A DNA stretch of 64,000 nt, from the NCBI GenBank assembly GCA_029891345.1, contig CM056993.1, positions 224,697,924 to 224,761,923 of the forward strand, read 5' to 3'. The notes under the pieces were generated by a model. The model was not told where the DNA came from. It saw only the letters and a program-made list of their open reading frames with translations, and did not search any database. This document shows positions 1 through 11,424 of the stretch, one piece after another (position 1 is the stretch's first letter; every line of letters begins with the position of its first letter). The position numbers and the translations under genes were made by a program. The stretch is from Dryococelus australis. Its lineage: Eukaryota; Arthropoda; Insecta; Phasmatodea; Phasmatidae.

Positions 1-638
1 AACTTCCCTAATGTTATTGGTGCCATTGATGGCAAACATGTTCGTGCAGTGTACCCAGCAAATTCAGACTCAAAATTTTTTAATTATAAAAAAATATTAT
101 TCTATGATTATGCAAGGTGTAGTGGACCCAAATTAGAAATTTATAACAGTATATGTAAGTGGGTATGGCAAAGAGAGTAATGGAGGTACATTTCAAGCCT
201 CGGATATATACAATCTATCTGATCAATGAACAATTGCAGATTCCGGAGCCTGCAAATGAACCTGTAACAAATGTTACGCCTCCATTTGTATTAATTGGGG
301 ATGATACATACAATCTTAATCCTTTCCTTCTAAAACCATATGGGGGTACCAACTTAACATTTGAGGAGGAATGTTTTAATAAACTTTTAAGTAGAGCCAG
401 GAAAACTGTCGAATTCACTTTTGGTATTCAATATTCCAAATGGCGATTTCAAAATACATTGAAACAGATGTTTCACTTGCAGATAATATTATTAAGTGTA
501 CCTATGTGTATTTTGCATAATACAATTTTGGATAAAGAAGGGTGTGAAAGACATATTTCTGATGTGTGTGTTATTCCTGAAAGATATTATCAGAGACATG
601 AGATGGGAAGGCCAACTGCTGTTGGTAAAATAATCTGA
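1..638 (+). pseudogene. PIF/Harbinger transposase (HARBI1-like), truncated and frameshifted
   Basis: The frame open from base 1 begins NFPNVIGAIDGKHV, the hallmark first-aspartate block of the PIF/Harbinger DDE nuclease (DDE_Tnp_4). Around 157-230 another frame reads YGKESNGGTFQASDIYN, matching the block that usually reads GS-SDGG; an N stands where the family commonly has D. From about 240 the frame ending at 638 gives PPFVLIGDDTYNLNPFLLKPY and then SRARKTVEFTFGI, the family's C-terminal block with its conserved glutamate. The N-terminal half lies outside the window. At least two frame changes and an internal loss of the segment usually reading VVDANYKF mean it cannot encode an active enzyme as it stands. 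The enzyme would cut and paste its own element. A MADF-type exon lies 340 bp downstream on the other strand, as expected for this superfamily. Confidence 0.88.
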
Positions 639-743
639 GATACAATTACAGCATATTTTGCACAATAGCCTATGTAATACAATTAATACCTGGGTAAGAA
701 CAGGTTACTAGATCACACTATTTCACTACAAAATCTGTACATA

Positions 744-945
744 CTGTTGGTACTTATATTGTTGGTAAAACACAGTTTGAAAACAATATATTTGGTAATT
801 GTTCGTTAAAAAAATGTTTTTTAAAACAGTGTTTTCAAACAACATAGTTTGCAATTGTTGGTAAAACAGTGACTTTGAATATTCGATTTTATATATTTAA
901 GTAAAATTATGCTTTCAAACAATATATTTTGCCTAATTGTGCTTA
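744..945. repeat. Degenerate short tandem repeat downstream of the Harbinger gene
   Basis: Three related AT-rich segments (about 770-812, 828-870, 908-945) each carry a CAAACAA-ATA-TTTG core followed by AATTG, and GTTGGTAAAAC recurs between them. This looks like a decayed minisatellite or subterminal repeats of the Harbinger element. No coding capacity is seen. Confidence 0.4.
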
Positions 946-976
946 CTGAATGTGAAAATAAATTTATTTTACTTAC

Positions 977-1118
977 AATCCACATTCATTTCTAAACTGA
1001 TCTCTTTCCAGAACTTGTGAAGCACAGTTCTTTCTGCATGCAACTTATCCCACTTGTCCCATAAAGAACTTCTTTGGAAAACCTCACGAATTAATGCATC
1101 AATATCAATTCTGTATAT
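977..1118 (-). CDS. MADF (Myb/SANT-like) domain exon, probable second gene of the Harbinger element
   Basis: Read on the minus strand this exon encodes IDIDALIREVFQRSSLWDKW followed by DKLHAERTVLHKFWKEISLE. That fits the start of a MADF DNA-binding domain: an acidic lead-in, LI-EV, a tryptophan in the LWD block, and the W-EI helix. It is bounded by a canonical acceptor (pyrimidine run then GTGCAG, AG at 1119-1120) and a strong donor (GTAAGT, 971-976), so it looks like a real 142 bp exon. Known: autonomous PIF/Harbinger elements encode a transposase plus a Myb/SANT/MADF protein that helps it enter the nucleus and bind the transposon ends. Inference: this is that partner, opposed to the transposase at 1-638. 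A host MADF gene is the alternative. The other exons were not identified. Confidence 0.62.
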
Positions 1119-1213
1119 CTGCACTAAAAAACCGGCCCTGGTAACCAGCAACCAACAACTACCACTTCATTCCAGTAGGCAGGTCGGCGCGGATTGGTAC
1201 GAACCTTCTTACA

Positions 1214-1411
1214 TTGTGTGCAACTGCACTTGATAACACACAGACTTGCAGAAGCTTGTCGGCGCCGACCAGCGACTGCAACCTGCTAGCGGGACACATC
1301 CTTACTTTGTGTGCAGCTGCACTTGATAACACACAGACTTGCAGAAGCTTGTCGGCGCCGACCAGCGCCGGCAACCTGCTAGCGGGATATCTGCTAACTT
1401 TGTGTGCGCAC
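1214..1411. repeat. 93-bp GC-rich tandem repeat, two full units plus a partial third
   Basis: The unit starts TTGTGTGCA at 1214, 1307 and 1400, an exact 93-base period. Each full unit contains GATAACACACAGACTTGC, then AAGCTTGTCGGCGCCGACC and a CTGCTAGCGGG end. Units 1 and 2 are about 90% identical. Because 93 is a multiple of three, frames stay open across units on both strands (for example VGADKLLQVCVLSS on minus). I read those as a by-product of the period rather than as genes. It stands out as GC-rich in an AT-rich setting and adjoins the MADF exon. Confidence 0.85.
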
Positions 1412-1779
1412 CCTTATGTTGCAGCTCTGCTTCTTTCATACTCTCATGCAGTATTGGGCGATCACACAACACTGTGAAGACCACATTACATTGTGCCACA
1501 TGTCTTCCAAGTCTGTGCAAGGTCTACCACAGCAGCTGTTGTACCAGCTACCACAGGGCTCATCACGATAGTTCTCTGTCGCCTGGCACTACTCCAGTTC
1601 ATACAAGCTTTAGTCATAGGTCGTATACTGTTTTCCTTAGCAGGTTCTATTGTCGTACCACATTACAGTTGCAGAGCACATCCAATTCAGCTACAGAAAT
1701 GATAACTTGGTGGCTGAAATAAATACATCATTAATACACATAGTCATAGTACGATAATATTGCTTGATAAAGGTGATAA

Positions 1780-1791
1780 GGGGGGGGGGGG
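1780..1791. repeat. Poly-G run
   Basis: Twelve consecutive G. Similar long G runs occur near 4094-4108 and 34971-34983, the last inside the 3' LTR. They are prone to length error and can form G-quadruplexes. Confidence 0.9.
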
Positions 1792-1997
1792 ATTGAAAAA
1801 TTTCTTAACTACATCAACGATATGGAAATACGCAGAAATTTTGATTATAAACAAACTTGTATTCATTAATATTTTTTAATTTTTAATATGTAACATTTTG
1901 TATAGCTAATATTTTGTAGTGTTGTTAACTATATGCTTCATTCTTTCGAAAACAACTTAAATCGTACTTTCCTGACAACATTCGTAGTGTGTACTTT

Positions 1998-2066
1998 GCT
2001 AGTGTCAAGCTGCGCGCTGCTGTGTGAACACACTGCTAGTCTCAAGCTGCGTGCTGCTGTGTGAAC
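1998..2066. repeat. Direct duplication of a 32-bp GC-rich word
   Basis: GCTAGTGTCAAGCTGCGCGC and the following CTGCTGTGTGAAC at 1998-2029 recur at 2035-2066 with two substitutions, a 37-base period. It is adjacent to a CT microsatellite. Confidence 0.8.
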
Positions 2067-2093
2067 TCGACGTCATGGAGGGCCGCTACTCCG

Positions 2094-2126
<33 letters not shown>
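2094..2126. repeat. (CT)n microsatellite
   Basis: Nearly pure CT dinucleotide run. The open frame across it (2061-2303) reads as poly-Leu/Ser and is not supported as a gene. Confidence 0.9.
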
Positions 2127-2584
2127 GCCCTGGGCATGAGTCACCTCGCCGTTAACCCTTCTGTGGAGGACAGCGGTCTTCGATCGCCTGCGATGTTGCC
2201 GCATTTACATTCAACACCACAACTTGGAGCGCCTTTTACACGGCTCCTGTCTCTCCTACATCAGCTCCTTGTGTTTTCACATATCATTTATGTTCTTATA
2301 TAAAAGATACATATTTTAGGAAGTAAACATATTTCATTCCATATTCGTTTTTTATTTGAGAAGCCAAAACATTGTCATTTTGGCATTATTATTTAATACA
2401 AAATAAAAATGTATTTGTACTCTTACATGACCATACGCAATAAGTTCGTTTGTACCCGGTACTGCATTTTCAAACAATTATTGTACTAGTATTGCACCTG
2501 CAAAATATTATGGCAGCACAATTTAAGATAATTATAATCAGGTAGCTAAATGACGTTTCAAACAACCGCCAAAACGTGCCGCTC

Positions 2585-2630
2585 GCTCCTGCAGGAGCCG
2601 GCATATGAGTCACGACTCATATGCCAGCTC
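2585..2630. repeat. Strong imperfect hairpin with an overlapping 14-bp palindrome
   Basis: GCTCCTGCAGGAGC (2585-2598) is a perfect palindrome. It runs into a 16-bp stem, 2595-2610 paired with 2615-2630 (one mismatch) around a CACG loop. The stem carries GCATATGAGT and its complement. It could extrude as a cruciform or be a remnant transposon tip. No gene is attached. Confidence 0.75.
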
Positions 2631-2639
2631 ACTTGTAAC

Positions 2640-5600
2640 CTCGCCTCAGTTAGTTGTGAAACGAGTTTCAGACGAGTAATCCCACTGCCATACATAAGTA
2701 ACAGAAGTAACAATTCAAATCACCATTACACACGGAAGGCTGTGTTGTAATGCACTGCAAAGAATGTCATATAACACAGGCTTAATATCTTAAACCGAAC
2801 TGCTCTAAAACTTAAATTATTGCTTATCGGCGTTAGGTAAGGCTATAAATACATTACTGCTGCGAAATAAATAGTTTATACTTGTAAACCGTTCTGACGC
2901 CTGCATAAATATTAAAATTTACTTTCAGTATGGCTGTAAAAATTTTCTTCAGTAATTTTCCATTTAAAACACAAAACCGTTTGGCGGAAGTAGTATGAAT
3001 ATTCCCATACAGCAACTGCCCACGTGTAGCGAAGAAAATTTATTGGAATTCAACAAAATGAAATAAGTTTGTGTACAAATTACTGTTGGTGTTTTGCGAT
3101 TCCGCTTCAGGACTGTAGGGATGTTGACAGAGATCGTAGTGCAGCTGTGGATACTTGCTCCACGTGGCATGCAACCGACTCAGACTCTGTGTTCCACGTG
3201 ACAAGTAGCTTATGGTGGGAGTTGTCGCCAAGAAAAAATACTTCAACCCATTAAATAATGTTGTATTCAAAATAGCAGGATAGCACCCAACTTTCAAGAT
3301 TTCTGCATAACTTTATAATCTCATGTAGAAAGTATTAGGTATTATTATTAAATTATAAATTGTCATTATTTACAGAGATAGCACAGATATCACAATTGTC
3401 TAAGAGAAAACTCTGTTTTCATAAAAAGTACAGAAGAAGTTGGCAATCGGTGCATTTTTTTATTTTATTCTTAAATAAATTTTTGTTGGTATGGAATAAA
3501 TTTCATACTGTTCTGGGACTGCAGTGGAAATTTTTATCGTCATGTAAGCTCCCTTTTGAAATAAAGAAACACAAGTGATATGGTTAGTAAATTTATACAT
3601 GTATTGTGCTGAGTTTTACAATTATTCATCTCCTTTAATAGTACGTATTTATATGCAACTTACAGACCGAATGAAATATTGGTAACAAAGACTTTTGGAA
3701 AAGCATACTACATCTTGTTATTCTCTAGAATATTAATAGTATTATCATGAATGCTGTGTTTCTGCGCTATTAGCATTTCAATGTGGATTTGCAATACTTA
3801 AAAAAAGTTATGTCTAGGCTTGCCACGGATTACCATAACTCCATTTTGAACATCTCTATAAAATACACGACATATTTTCGAGTTTAATTGACTTTTAAAT
3901 TATGATAAAACAAAATAATTGGAATCAAAATAATCAAGTATTGTATAATGACTGTATGAATCCGTAGTTAAAAAAAAGTATTGTGTATTCGTTAAATGAC
4001 CTGTCGTTTCTTCCTGGAAATGATAACTAACTGGAACTTTGTTGTGATTCGGGGCATGTTACGAGTAATGATGTCACACATGTTTTCTACCCAGGGGGGG
4101 GGGGGGGGAGTAAATAGAAGGATCGGGAAATGTTTCTCACTTCTCCCCCAAAAGAGAAAATTAAATATTCGAAAATAACATTAAAAAAAATTCAAAATAA
4201 CTTTTATTTTTTAAATAAGAATGTGTAATCTCCTTGAGTGTGAAGGATGTCTAGAGCCTTTTGTAATTTCATAACTTTATATTATCCCGTTGATTGCAAA
4301 TCATTTTTGAAGTAAACATAAATAAACTAAGATCCTAAATTTTTTCACATATGAGAAATTAGCACTCCCCTTTGAATATGACGAAGGTTTATAGCCTTTT
4401 GTAATACCGTCAATGCATGTTGAAAATACCACTAGTTGAAAATAATTTTTAGAAGTTATAATTTTTAATATTATAGATTTCATATTTTTTCCCAGAAATA
4501 CAAATTTGAAATCACCTCCAAAGTAAATTCATGCTACACTCCTGCATCACACCATAGAGTAAACGTATTGTGCATGCGTAATAAAGGTCGAGTTAGTACT
4601 GTTGTTATAATTTTTTGAAACTAACTTAATAAACATTAGTTTTTATGATATAAACCGCACGATGTTATTTTCATATTTTATCAAATGTATTTCTTTAAAT
4701 TCTGACCATACTTATTAAACTAGCATGATGCCTTATGATTAAAACATGTTGGTGTGAGAAAAAAAATTTAAAATAAGGCATTAAAACTTGTTACTTGTGA
4801 ATTCTAAACGGATGACACCAATACAAAGGCAAATCAAAACAAACTCGGGAAATACGCAGGAATAAAGCGTCTGTTCAACTTCCGTGGGCGAGCAGCCATG
4901 TGAAGTGGTGATAATAACAATAATGTTAATGCAACACGCGGATGCTAGAAAGTATTCGTTAAACTACGTCCTGAGCCAATTTTATTCTAGGTTTCGAGAA
5001 TATGTTGTGGTTATTTGACACAATATCTTTGATAACTTTACTTACAAACCAAATCAGTTAAAAAATAATATTAATAATGTTTATTAAGGTAAATATGACA
5101 ATGTTGATTTAAAAATCTTGTTTTGTACTGATTTCTACTAGTTACGTTAACACTCAGTTTTTTTTTCAGCTAAAGTGTTCACGAATTCACGAAAACGACA
5201 AGTTGCAATTTGTTTGAAATTCGTACGACTCTTGGCTTACCTGCGGAAAAAATTCGTCTTTCTAATAACATTCGGCCATTCTAATAACATACACGATTAT
5301 TTTCAGCAGTATCGTAAGATATTAATTTTCTTCAATTTTTAGATTACTATAAAAAGTTAGGTAAATTAAAAATCCCTGTATACTGTTGCATTAATTTTTG
5401 AAAAGTCAGTTCCTTCATTGCCACATTTCTTCTTCAGGCTTTTATTATATATTATGACGGAAAATGATTTAATATGTTAACATGTAAGTGTGACATGTCG
5501 GAGCTACTGCTGCGTTGAAGAGAACTGTGGGAAATGGGAGGCCTCTTGGGAGGAAATACATTGAGTGCAGTTGAGTGTAACAGAACACTAAACCTCTCTT

Positions 5601-5850
5601 GCGTGTGAGTAAGGCACACTGCCGCACCATCAAACCCGCTTGAAAGGTAAGTTGTTGGGTAGTACTACTTCTATTGTTGCAATATTCCAAACACTTGCAC
5701 TATACTATGTGCTTCTTGTACCATATTGTAATCACTACACGAGTGGACATTACATAGTATTTTTAAGTCAATAATATAACCTAACACCTGTGAGAAAAAT
5801 ATAAAATATGTTAGTTGTAGTGGTATATATGTACAGGCACACAGGGATCA
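2640..5850. other. Intergenic AT-rich DNA, no supported gene
   Basis: Only short open frames without recognisable domains, plus a poly-G run near 4094-4108. The frames at 2964-3297 and 5469-5690 overlap on both strands and show no family features. Confidence 0.6.
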
Positions 5851-5859
5851 GGAAGTGGC

Positions 5860-5960
5860 TCTAAGTAGCTCGGCCGCCATGTTGGAATTTTTCACGTTTT
5901 CCCTTCAAAAACCACCGGACCACCCTCGAATCCCATTTCTGCAAAAACCAGTCAATTCAG
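5860..5960 (+). repeat. Possible old end fragment of the long-TIR element family
   Basis: GGCCGCCATGTTGGA and then TTTTCCCTTCAAAA resemble the left arm of the 674 bp element at 41476-42149, which has GGCCGCCATTTTT and CTTTTCCCTTCAAAA. The match is short and no opposite arm was found, so this is a weak call. Confidence 0.3.
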
Positions 5961-6036
5961 GTGATTTGCGGGGTTCCTTAATCCATATAGACCAAAACAA
6001 TGAGTTATCTGAGAATTCTCTAGTTTTTTCATGCTC

Positions 6037-6350
6037 TATCATGTTGTCTCTCTTCCTCTCTTTCCTTTCACTTTCTCCCCTTCTCTCGTATCTCTCTCAT
6101 TCCATCTCTTTCTCTCTATCATTTCTCTCTCACTCTCTTATTGCATAGCTTAATCTCTTGTCTCTCTCATTCGCTTTCTATCTCTTTCTCTTTGTTTCTC
6201 TATCATTTCATCTCTTTCCTTTCTCTCTTGTCTCTATAGAATTCCATAGGTTTTCTCTGAGTCCTCCAACTTTTTGTTCTTTTGTTCTCTCTTTTTCATT
6301 CCGTCTTGTCTTTCTCTTTACTTTCTCTCCAGTCTCTCATTTTCGTTCGA
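6037..6350. repeat. Polypyrimidine (TCTCTT-rich) low-complexity tract
   Basis: About 300 bases dominated by T and C in irregular TCTCTCTTTC words. Open frames over it (5855-6148, 6158-6376) are Ser/Phe/Leu-rich artefacts of composition. The strand asymmetry could support triplex formation. Confidence 0.85.
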
Positions 6351-6987
6351 CCAATTACACACACTGGTTCGATTAGTTGCATTTACTCCACTCCACCGTC
6401 TACATAGTTCCTTCATCGTCTGCTACAGTGTTTATATTTATTTACGAACTTAAAGATGACATTTTCCATACACTATAAGGTATATAGAATAATATTGTAA
6501 AGTACATTCGAGGCAGGACTTTGTAGAACGATTCGAATTGTAATACATTATTTTTTGAAAATCAATATTTTCTTAAATATTTTACTTTATTCAATTAGTT
6601 GTTTACTGTTGTAGGAAAATAAAGTCGACTATACTTGTAACAACGCACATGGCGACAGGTCCGCCAGGGCAGATGAGCCAGCTGTGACATGCACGTGTAG
6701 TGATGTGGGTAGGCACCCTGCAAGGAAATGAAGGGAGGCGAATGACCGCGAGGCATTCGACTGGCCGGCCTTGTCAATCAGCATCTATGAAGCAATACTT
6801 TTTCAAATAAGTGGAATTATTTAAATTTATTTAATTTTTCATTTTAAAAATGTCGAAAAATTCTTTCAAAAATACAGTAAAAATATTTTAAATTCATTTG
6901 CAATGTAAAAACTTGTTTAAAAATTTAAATAATGCAAATATCCCACTTACTCATTACAACTGATTATATTTAAAAAAAAAAGAAAAA

Positions 6988-7068
6988 GTACTCACACTCG
7001 GACGGGATTTGAGCTCACGATCTTAAGGGTACGGGTCGGACATACCAACCACTCAGTCATTGAGCCCC
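6988..7068 (-). repeat. tRNA-like SINE head (tRNA-Ser type), degenerate
   Basis: On the minus strand GGGGCTCAATGACTGAGTGG holds a box A like that of tRNA-Ser (TGACTGAGTGG), and about 40 bases later GAGCTCAAATCCC resembles a pol III box B (consensus GGTTCGAATCC). Spacing and 5'-3' order fit a tRNA-derived SINE promoter. The acceptor stem does not close well, so it is not a functional tRNA gene. No clear tail or target duplication was found. Confidence 0.5.
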
Positions 7069-7681
7069 AGGTAATAAGAAGTGCCTTAATGTAGTAATAA
7101 TAATTCCAAGCGTAATTGGCGAATTTTTTGTGCAACTATAGAAATGTTTATAAAGTTTCGTTATAAATTTTCAATCAATGCATATATGGCTTAAGAAAAA
7201 CTATATTTTAGAGCTGTTTTTTTTCTTTATTTGAAAGCAAGCAATGTGCCGTATAAAAATAATTTCGTTATTTTTAGTCGGAGTCTGAATCATAGTGTGC
7301 CAACATTGATTGTTTTATATATTATTTTTAAATAATTTTGTAGCAAGTTGGACTCGTAAGCTAGTGAATATTTATAGTCAGGGGCAAATATATATTGCGA
7401 ACTTTTAGGAGGCAGGCTCACGAAATTCAGTATGCAAGTAACATTTATAGCTCCAGGAATGTATGTGTAAACACCTTATAGATATAGTGCTTAGCTTAAG
7501 ATAATATTTCCTTCATAGTGCTTTTCTTAACAAGATCTGTTTTAACGGACTGGTTACAATACAGGGTTAAAATATGAAATAAAATATTCAAGTAATTTTT
7601 GCTGCTCATATTTTATTAAAATATATAACTAAAAAAAGAATTATGTTCGTCTACATAGCTTATACAAACCTCAGGCCTTCT

Positions 7682-9074
7682 TTAAACCTGAAACCGACTA
7701 TTCTGACACTCATAAACTTCGTGTCGTAGTGGAGTAAGCTTGAAGGCAAAGTCGTTGCAGCAAAAGTGACACCGATTAGCCATTGAACGTTCTGTAGATA
7801 ATACACTAGTGGATCCAGATGGTTCGGCTGTCATCATGTCGAAAGAAACAGAAACCAGGAACGAAATCGTCAATCACGCCGACGATGAAAGTAGCAGCAA
7901 CTCAGATATAAACAACTCACCACTGTAGGTCCCTTAGCGTGAGTGAAGGGATTTGGCGGCTCTTAACAGCGAGGTCTTGACAGTCTATGAGGATGATTGA
8001 ATTGAATATGGAGCGGTGCCGGAATGAAGGGGCGGGGGAAACGGGAGATCCCCGAGAAAACCAGCCCACCAACGGTATCGTTCGGCACGATTCCCACTTG
8101 CGAAAATCCGGTGACCCGGCCGGAGATTGAACCCGGTTCGCCTTGGTGGGAGACGAACTTGCTAATCGCTCATCCACCGTGGCCCCTTGGTCCCTTACAG
8201 ACATAACCATCATCAATCCATAGGCTTCAAGCTTACCTAGTCTCCTTACATATACACTTTGTGATATCATAAACTGTGGATATATTAATGTGTTCGTAAT
8301 CCATAGCAAAGACAAATATATCAATATATTACCTACTGACAGTTTATTTTCGTAGGTTGCGATGACGAATTGATAGGTGTAGCATATGATTCACCAGTCG
8401 AAGCTGCACCTGGTACAGTTTTCTCTGTAAACTGCACAGAGGAAGAATGATATGCTCGTTCAACATAGGTAGATGATACGTCAGTTTTGCATTTTTTTAA
8501 ATTTCTATTTAAACTGTCAATGCGTGCCAACAGTATAGAGCACTTCTCACACCGATATCCCATGTGGACGGTATCTCTTGCGCATTCATTATTTTCATGT
8601 CTTCGTGCTTCATTGACGTTTGCGAAAGTCTTGACGCAGTATCTGCACGAAGTCTTGATGAAAGTAATGAACTGCCGATAGCATTCACAGTCAAAGTTTT
8701 CTGCTTCGATTATTTTCCAGTGCTTTTCGCGTCAGTTACTTCCTGAGTACAGCTCTGATGCATTGTTGACAGATACTACTTGGCAGAAAGTGAAGGTAGA
8801 CCGCTACAGGTTTCGAGATGTCTTTTCAGGTTGCCACTTTGCCAACCAGAATGCGATTTGCATTTTTCAATTTTAAAAGTAGCACGCTCCACATTCTGAA
8901 TACAGTTGACCTCATGTGTGTTAGCATTGCGGCTGTAGGCAAATATATCGTCACAATAGCAACAACGAAATCTTGACGAAGTTGGTGTCGATGGCTATGC
9001 TGCTGCCACAGGTGTCCCATCCGAAGAAGTCGATAACACTGCGCTAACCTCAGGCGTTGATGAACCAGGAACAT
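7682..9074 (-). pseudogene. C2HC/C2H2 zinc-finger array gene, five finger blocks, probably decayed
   Basis: On the minus strand five finger-like blocks occur in order. F1 (about 8968-8901) starts CCYCDDIFAYSRNA and ends HEVNC. F2 (8867-8806) is EKCKSHSGWQ then LKRHLETC. F3 (8647-8582) is CRYCVKTFANVNEARRHE then C. F4 (8553-8489) is YRCEKCSILLARIDS then LKKC with the histidine replaced by N. F5 (7773-7704) is CHFCCNDFAFK then LRHEVYEC. F3-F4 sit in a 130-codon frame open from 8731 to 8333 that lacks an ATG, as an internal exon would. F1-F2 and F5 follow Ser/Thr-rich linkers (such as VPGSSTPEVSAVLSTSSDGT) that resemble one another, suggesting internal duplication. F5 follows a plausible acceptor ending ATGATGACAG. 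The linker before F1 contains one in-frame TAG. Role inferred: sequence-specific nucleic-acid binding. A living gene with mis-placed exons cannot be excluded. Confidence 0.6.
7937..8188 (-). mobile_element. tRNA-derived SINE, family S1, with target duplication
   Basis: Read on minus it begins GGGGCCACGGTGGATGAGCG (box A-like TGGATGAGCGA) and then has GGGTTCAATCTCC as box B. A tRNA-unrelated body follows, with GGTTTTCTCGGGGATCTCCC. The repeat is bracketed by GGTCCCTTA at 7928-7936 and 8189-8197, a plausible 9-bp target duplication. A second, more diverged copy lies at 39583-39800. It sits between the finger exons of the minus-strand zinc-finger gene, so it is probably intronic. Confidence 0.78.
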
Positions 9075-9329
9075 TTAGCTCCGTACTATATACCAGTCGC
9101 TTACACGAGCTGAGACGAAATGTCTTTCATGACTGCCACTGTTAAACTAAGCTTCCTAACTGAAACCCGGCTACTTGTATATACTCGCAAGCAGGTACCA
9201 TTTCGCCCACCATATCTCAAGTTTACACAAACTATAGAGTTCAGAGCAGCCAAAACACAAATATCTTTGCCGTCCGCTCTACCAACCAACAACATACTTA
9301 CATAGGCCGGCATTAAGTTTTTCATTTAA

Positions 9330-11420
9330 TTTATATATATATATTTTTTAACTCTCATATAGTATATATTTTTTTACTATCCCAGAGATATTTTCAGAAT
9401 TTTTTATTTACTATCCATATTAAAATTAGGTAATTTTTTGGTTTTTTATTTACATGTGGGCACTTTGTTAAGATACGCCCTCCTACAAGGGAGAATCAAT
9501 GGGGCTTTAAAAACCAGCCCAAAATTTCACTTCAAAATTATCAGCATGTTCAACAAATTCTGTTGGCAGAAACCCGTACAGTAATATGTTTAGGAGGCTC
9601 AAAAAAACAACAGCACACCCTACTTCTTTTGGGAAAATTTGATTTGATTAATATTATTTGTTTTCATTTTTTTTCTCTTTATATCAATGCATTCCAACAT
9701 AAATTTTAACCTAAGACAAACTCATAAGTTTATAGAAACTATTCATGAATACTCCTTTAAATAATGCACACAAACACATACAATTTGCGCTATAAAATTT
9801 ATAAAAAATACCTGGATTTAAAAATGGGAAAATGTTATAAACTGTCCATACAAAGCCATCAGCATTGCTTTGGGATTTCTAAGGATTGAAACCACTTATA
9901 GAAAACATTAGTAATGCGTAGCAAACACACAAAATGAGCTCTAAAATATCTCTAAAAATGTCTGTATTTAGCATTTACAATTATTTTGAAAATTTCATTG
10001 TTTTTTTCGAACATTTATGCAACGCGTTTTTCCTTTGATCACAGAACGTGACTTCATTTACAGTTACAATTATTCTGGAACTTCCTTAAAATTTCCACTA
10101 ACCTTAATTTAAAATCTAATTTTCTTTGGTCTCAAACCTCACACAACATCTAAAAATGCTTACAGCCCGCATTTAAATGATTAAAAAAAATATTTGCCAC
10201 ATTAAAAACATATTTTAAAGAATCTATGGCCCAAAGGCTTTGTACATTTTATTCGGGCTTTACCTCAATTAAAAACATTATTTTTCCCCTCATCCATTTT
10301 GCCATATATTTTAAAGCATATAAAATTGAAATTAACCATTTTTTAATTTAAACACGTCATTAAAATATTTCTTTATAATTGACTCTAAAATTGAGCTGTA
10401 TACTAACAACCGGATTTTACTCAGCTGTTAACTGGATGCTCTCAATTTCTGCCATTTTTGTCATAAATAAATGCAATCATCAATCTGCCAAAAAAAGGCG
10501 GCAATTTTGCCAATTTCCATGTGACCTGAAGGGTCCCTATCCATCACAAATTAAATCATTACTTATATTTTGTGCCGATGACCCAGTAATCAGCCTATCT
10601 CCCCGAAGAAGGCTGATTCCCTGGTTAATTTATATACAATCCATTTCCGTTGGGCCCCCTCCCAAACTAGGGGTTTTCAAATTTCAAACAAATGATGGCA
10701 CAGCGAATTTTCCACTACTTTCTAAATATTCGTCAATAATCGTTGAACACCAACACACAGCGCTGGCGAACAAGGCTTCCGGCGCCCTGGGGGCTAAGCT
10801 CGAATTGCACTCGTATACGAAATCTTCGAATTGCAGCCGTAACTCGCACGATTTAAGAAAACGGTAAGATCGAACCACACGAGAGCCATTGCATACGTCT
10901 CGACCGTGCGAGTGGCCACTCTCTCGATCATCGCCGTGCGAGATGTGGAGTCGTAGACGAGTAGCGCATCAAAACAAACAAAATATTACACACGAGATGA
11001 CTGTTGACGCTGTGCGAATTAAATTAACTAATCATTTATGCTGTGCCGAATGTATAATCGTATGCAAATTAAGAACTTGTTGAACAGACGAGAAGTAACA
11101 TTTCTGTTGAGAGTGCAAATGGGTTTATGAGTAAAAGTGTAATTTACATAGGCCTACTACTGACGTACATTATTGTTCAGTGACTCATAGTTGGGTGGTT
11201 AGACGTCATAAGTTGTAATTTAGTCAGTCTTGCACATAAAACTCTTTAAATAACATATGTTATTATAATTGCACAAACTTGTTGTTAATATAGATCACAG
11301 TTAAGTATAAGTACTTAGGTTAGCCTATAACAGGCCGTAGCCTAGATACTCATTTGGTAAGTAATTGAACAGTGTATCATGTGATAAGAAGCCTTAATAA
11401 CATCAGTGGCATATTGCATT
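9330..11420. other. Repeat-poor AT-rich DNA, no supported gene
   Basis: TA- and T-rich sequence. The frame at 10379-10867 shows no recognised domain. A small hairpin pairs AATCAGCCT (10588-10596) with AGGCTGATT (10610-10618). Confidence 0.5.
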
Positions 11421-11424
11421 TATT

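Noticed and set aside
5855-6376. Ser/Leu/Phe-rich frames
   Set aside because: Produced by the polypyrimidine tract.
10379-10867. 162-residue open frame on plus
   Set aside because: No domain, no coding-like conservation visible, and a minus frame overlaps its end. Treated as chance.
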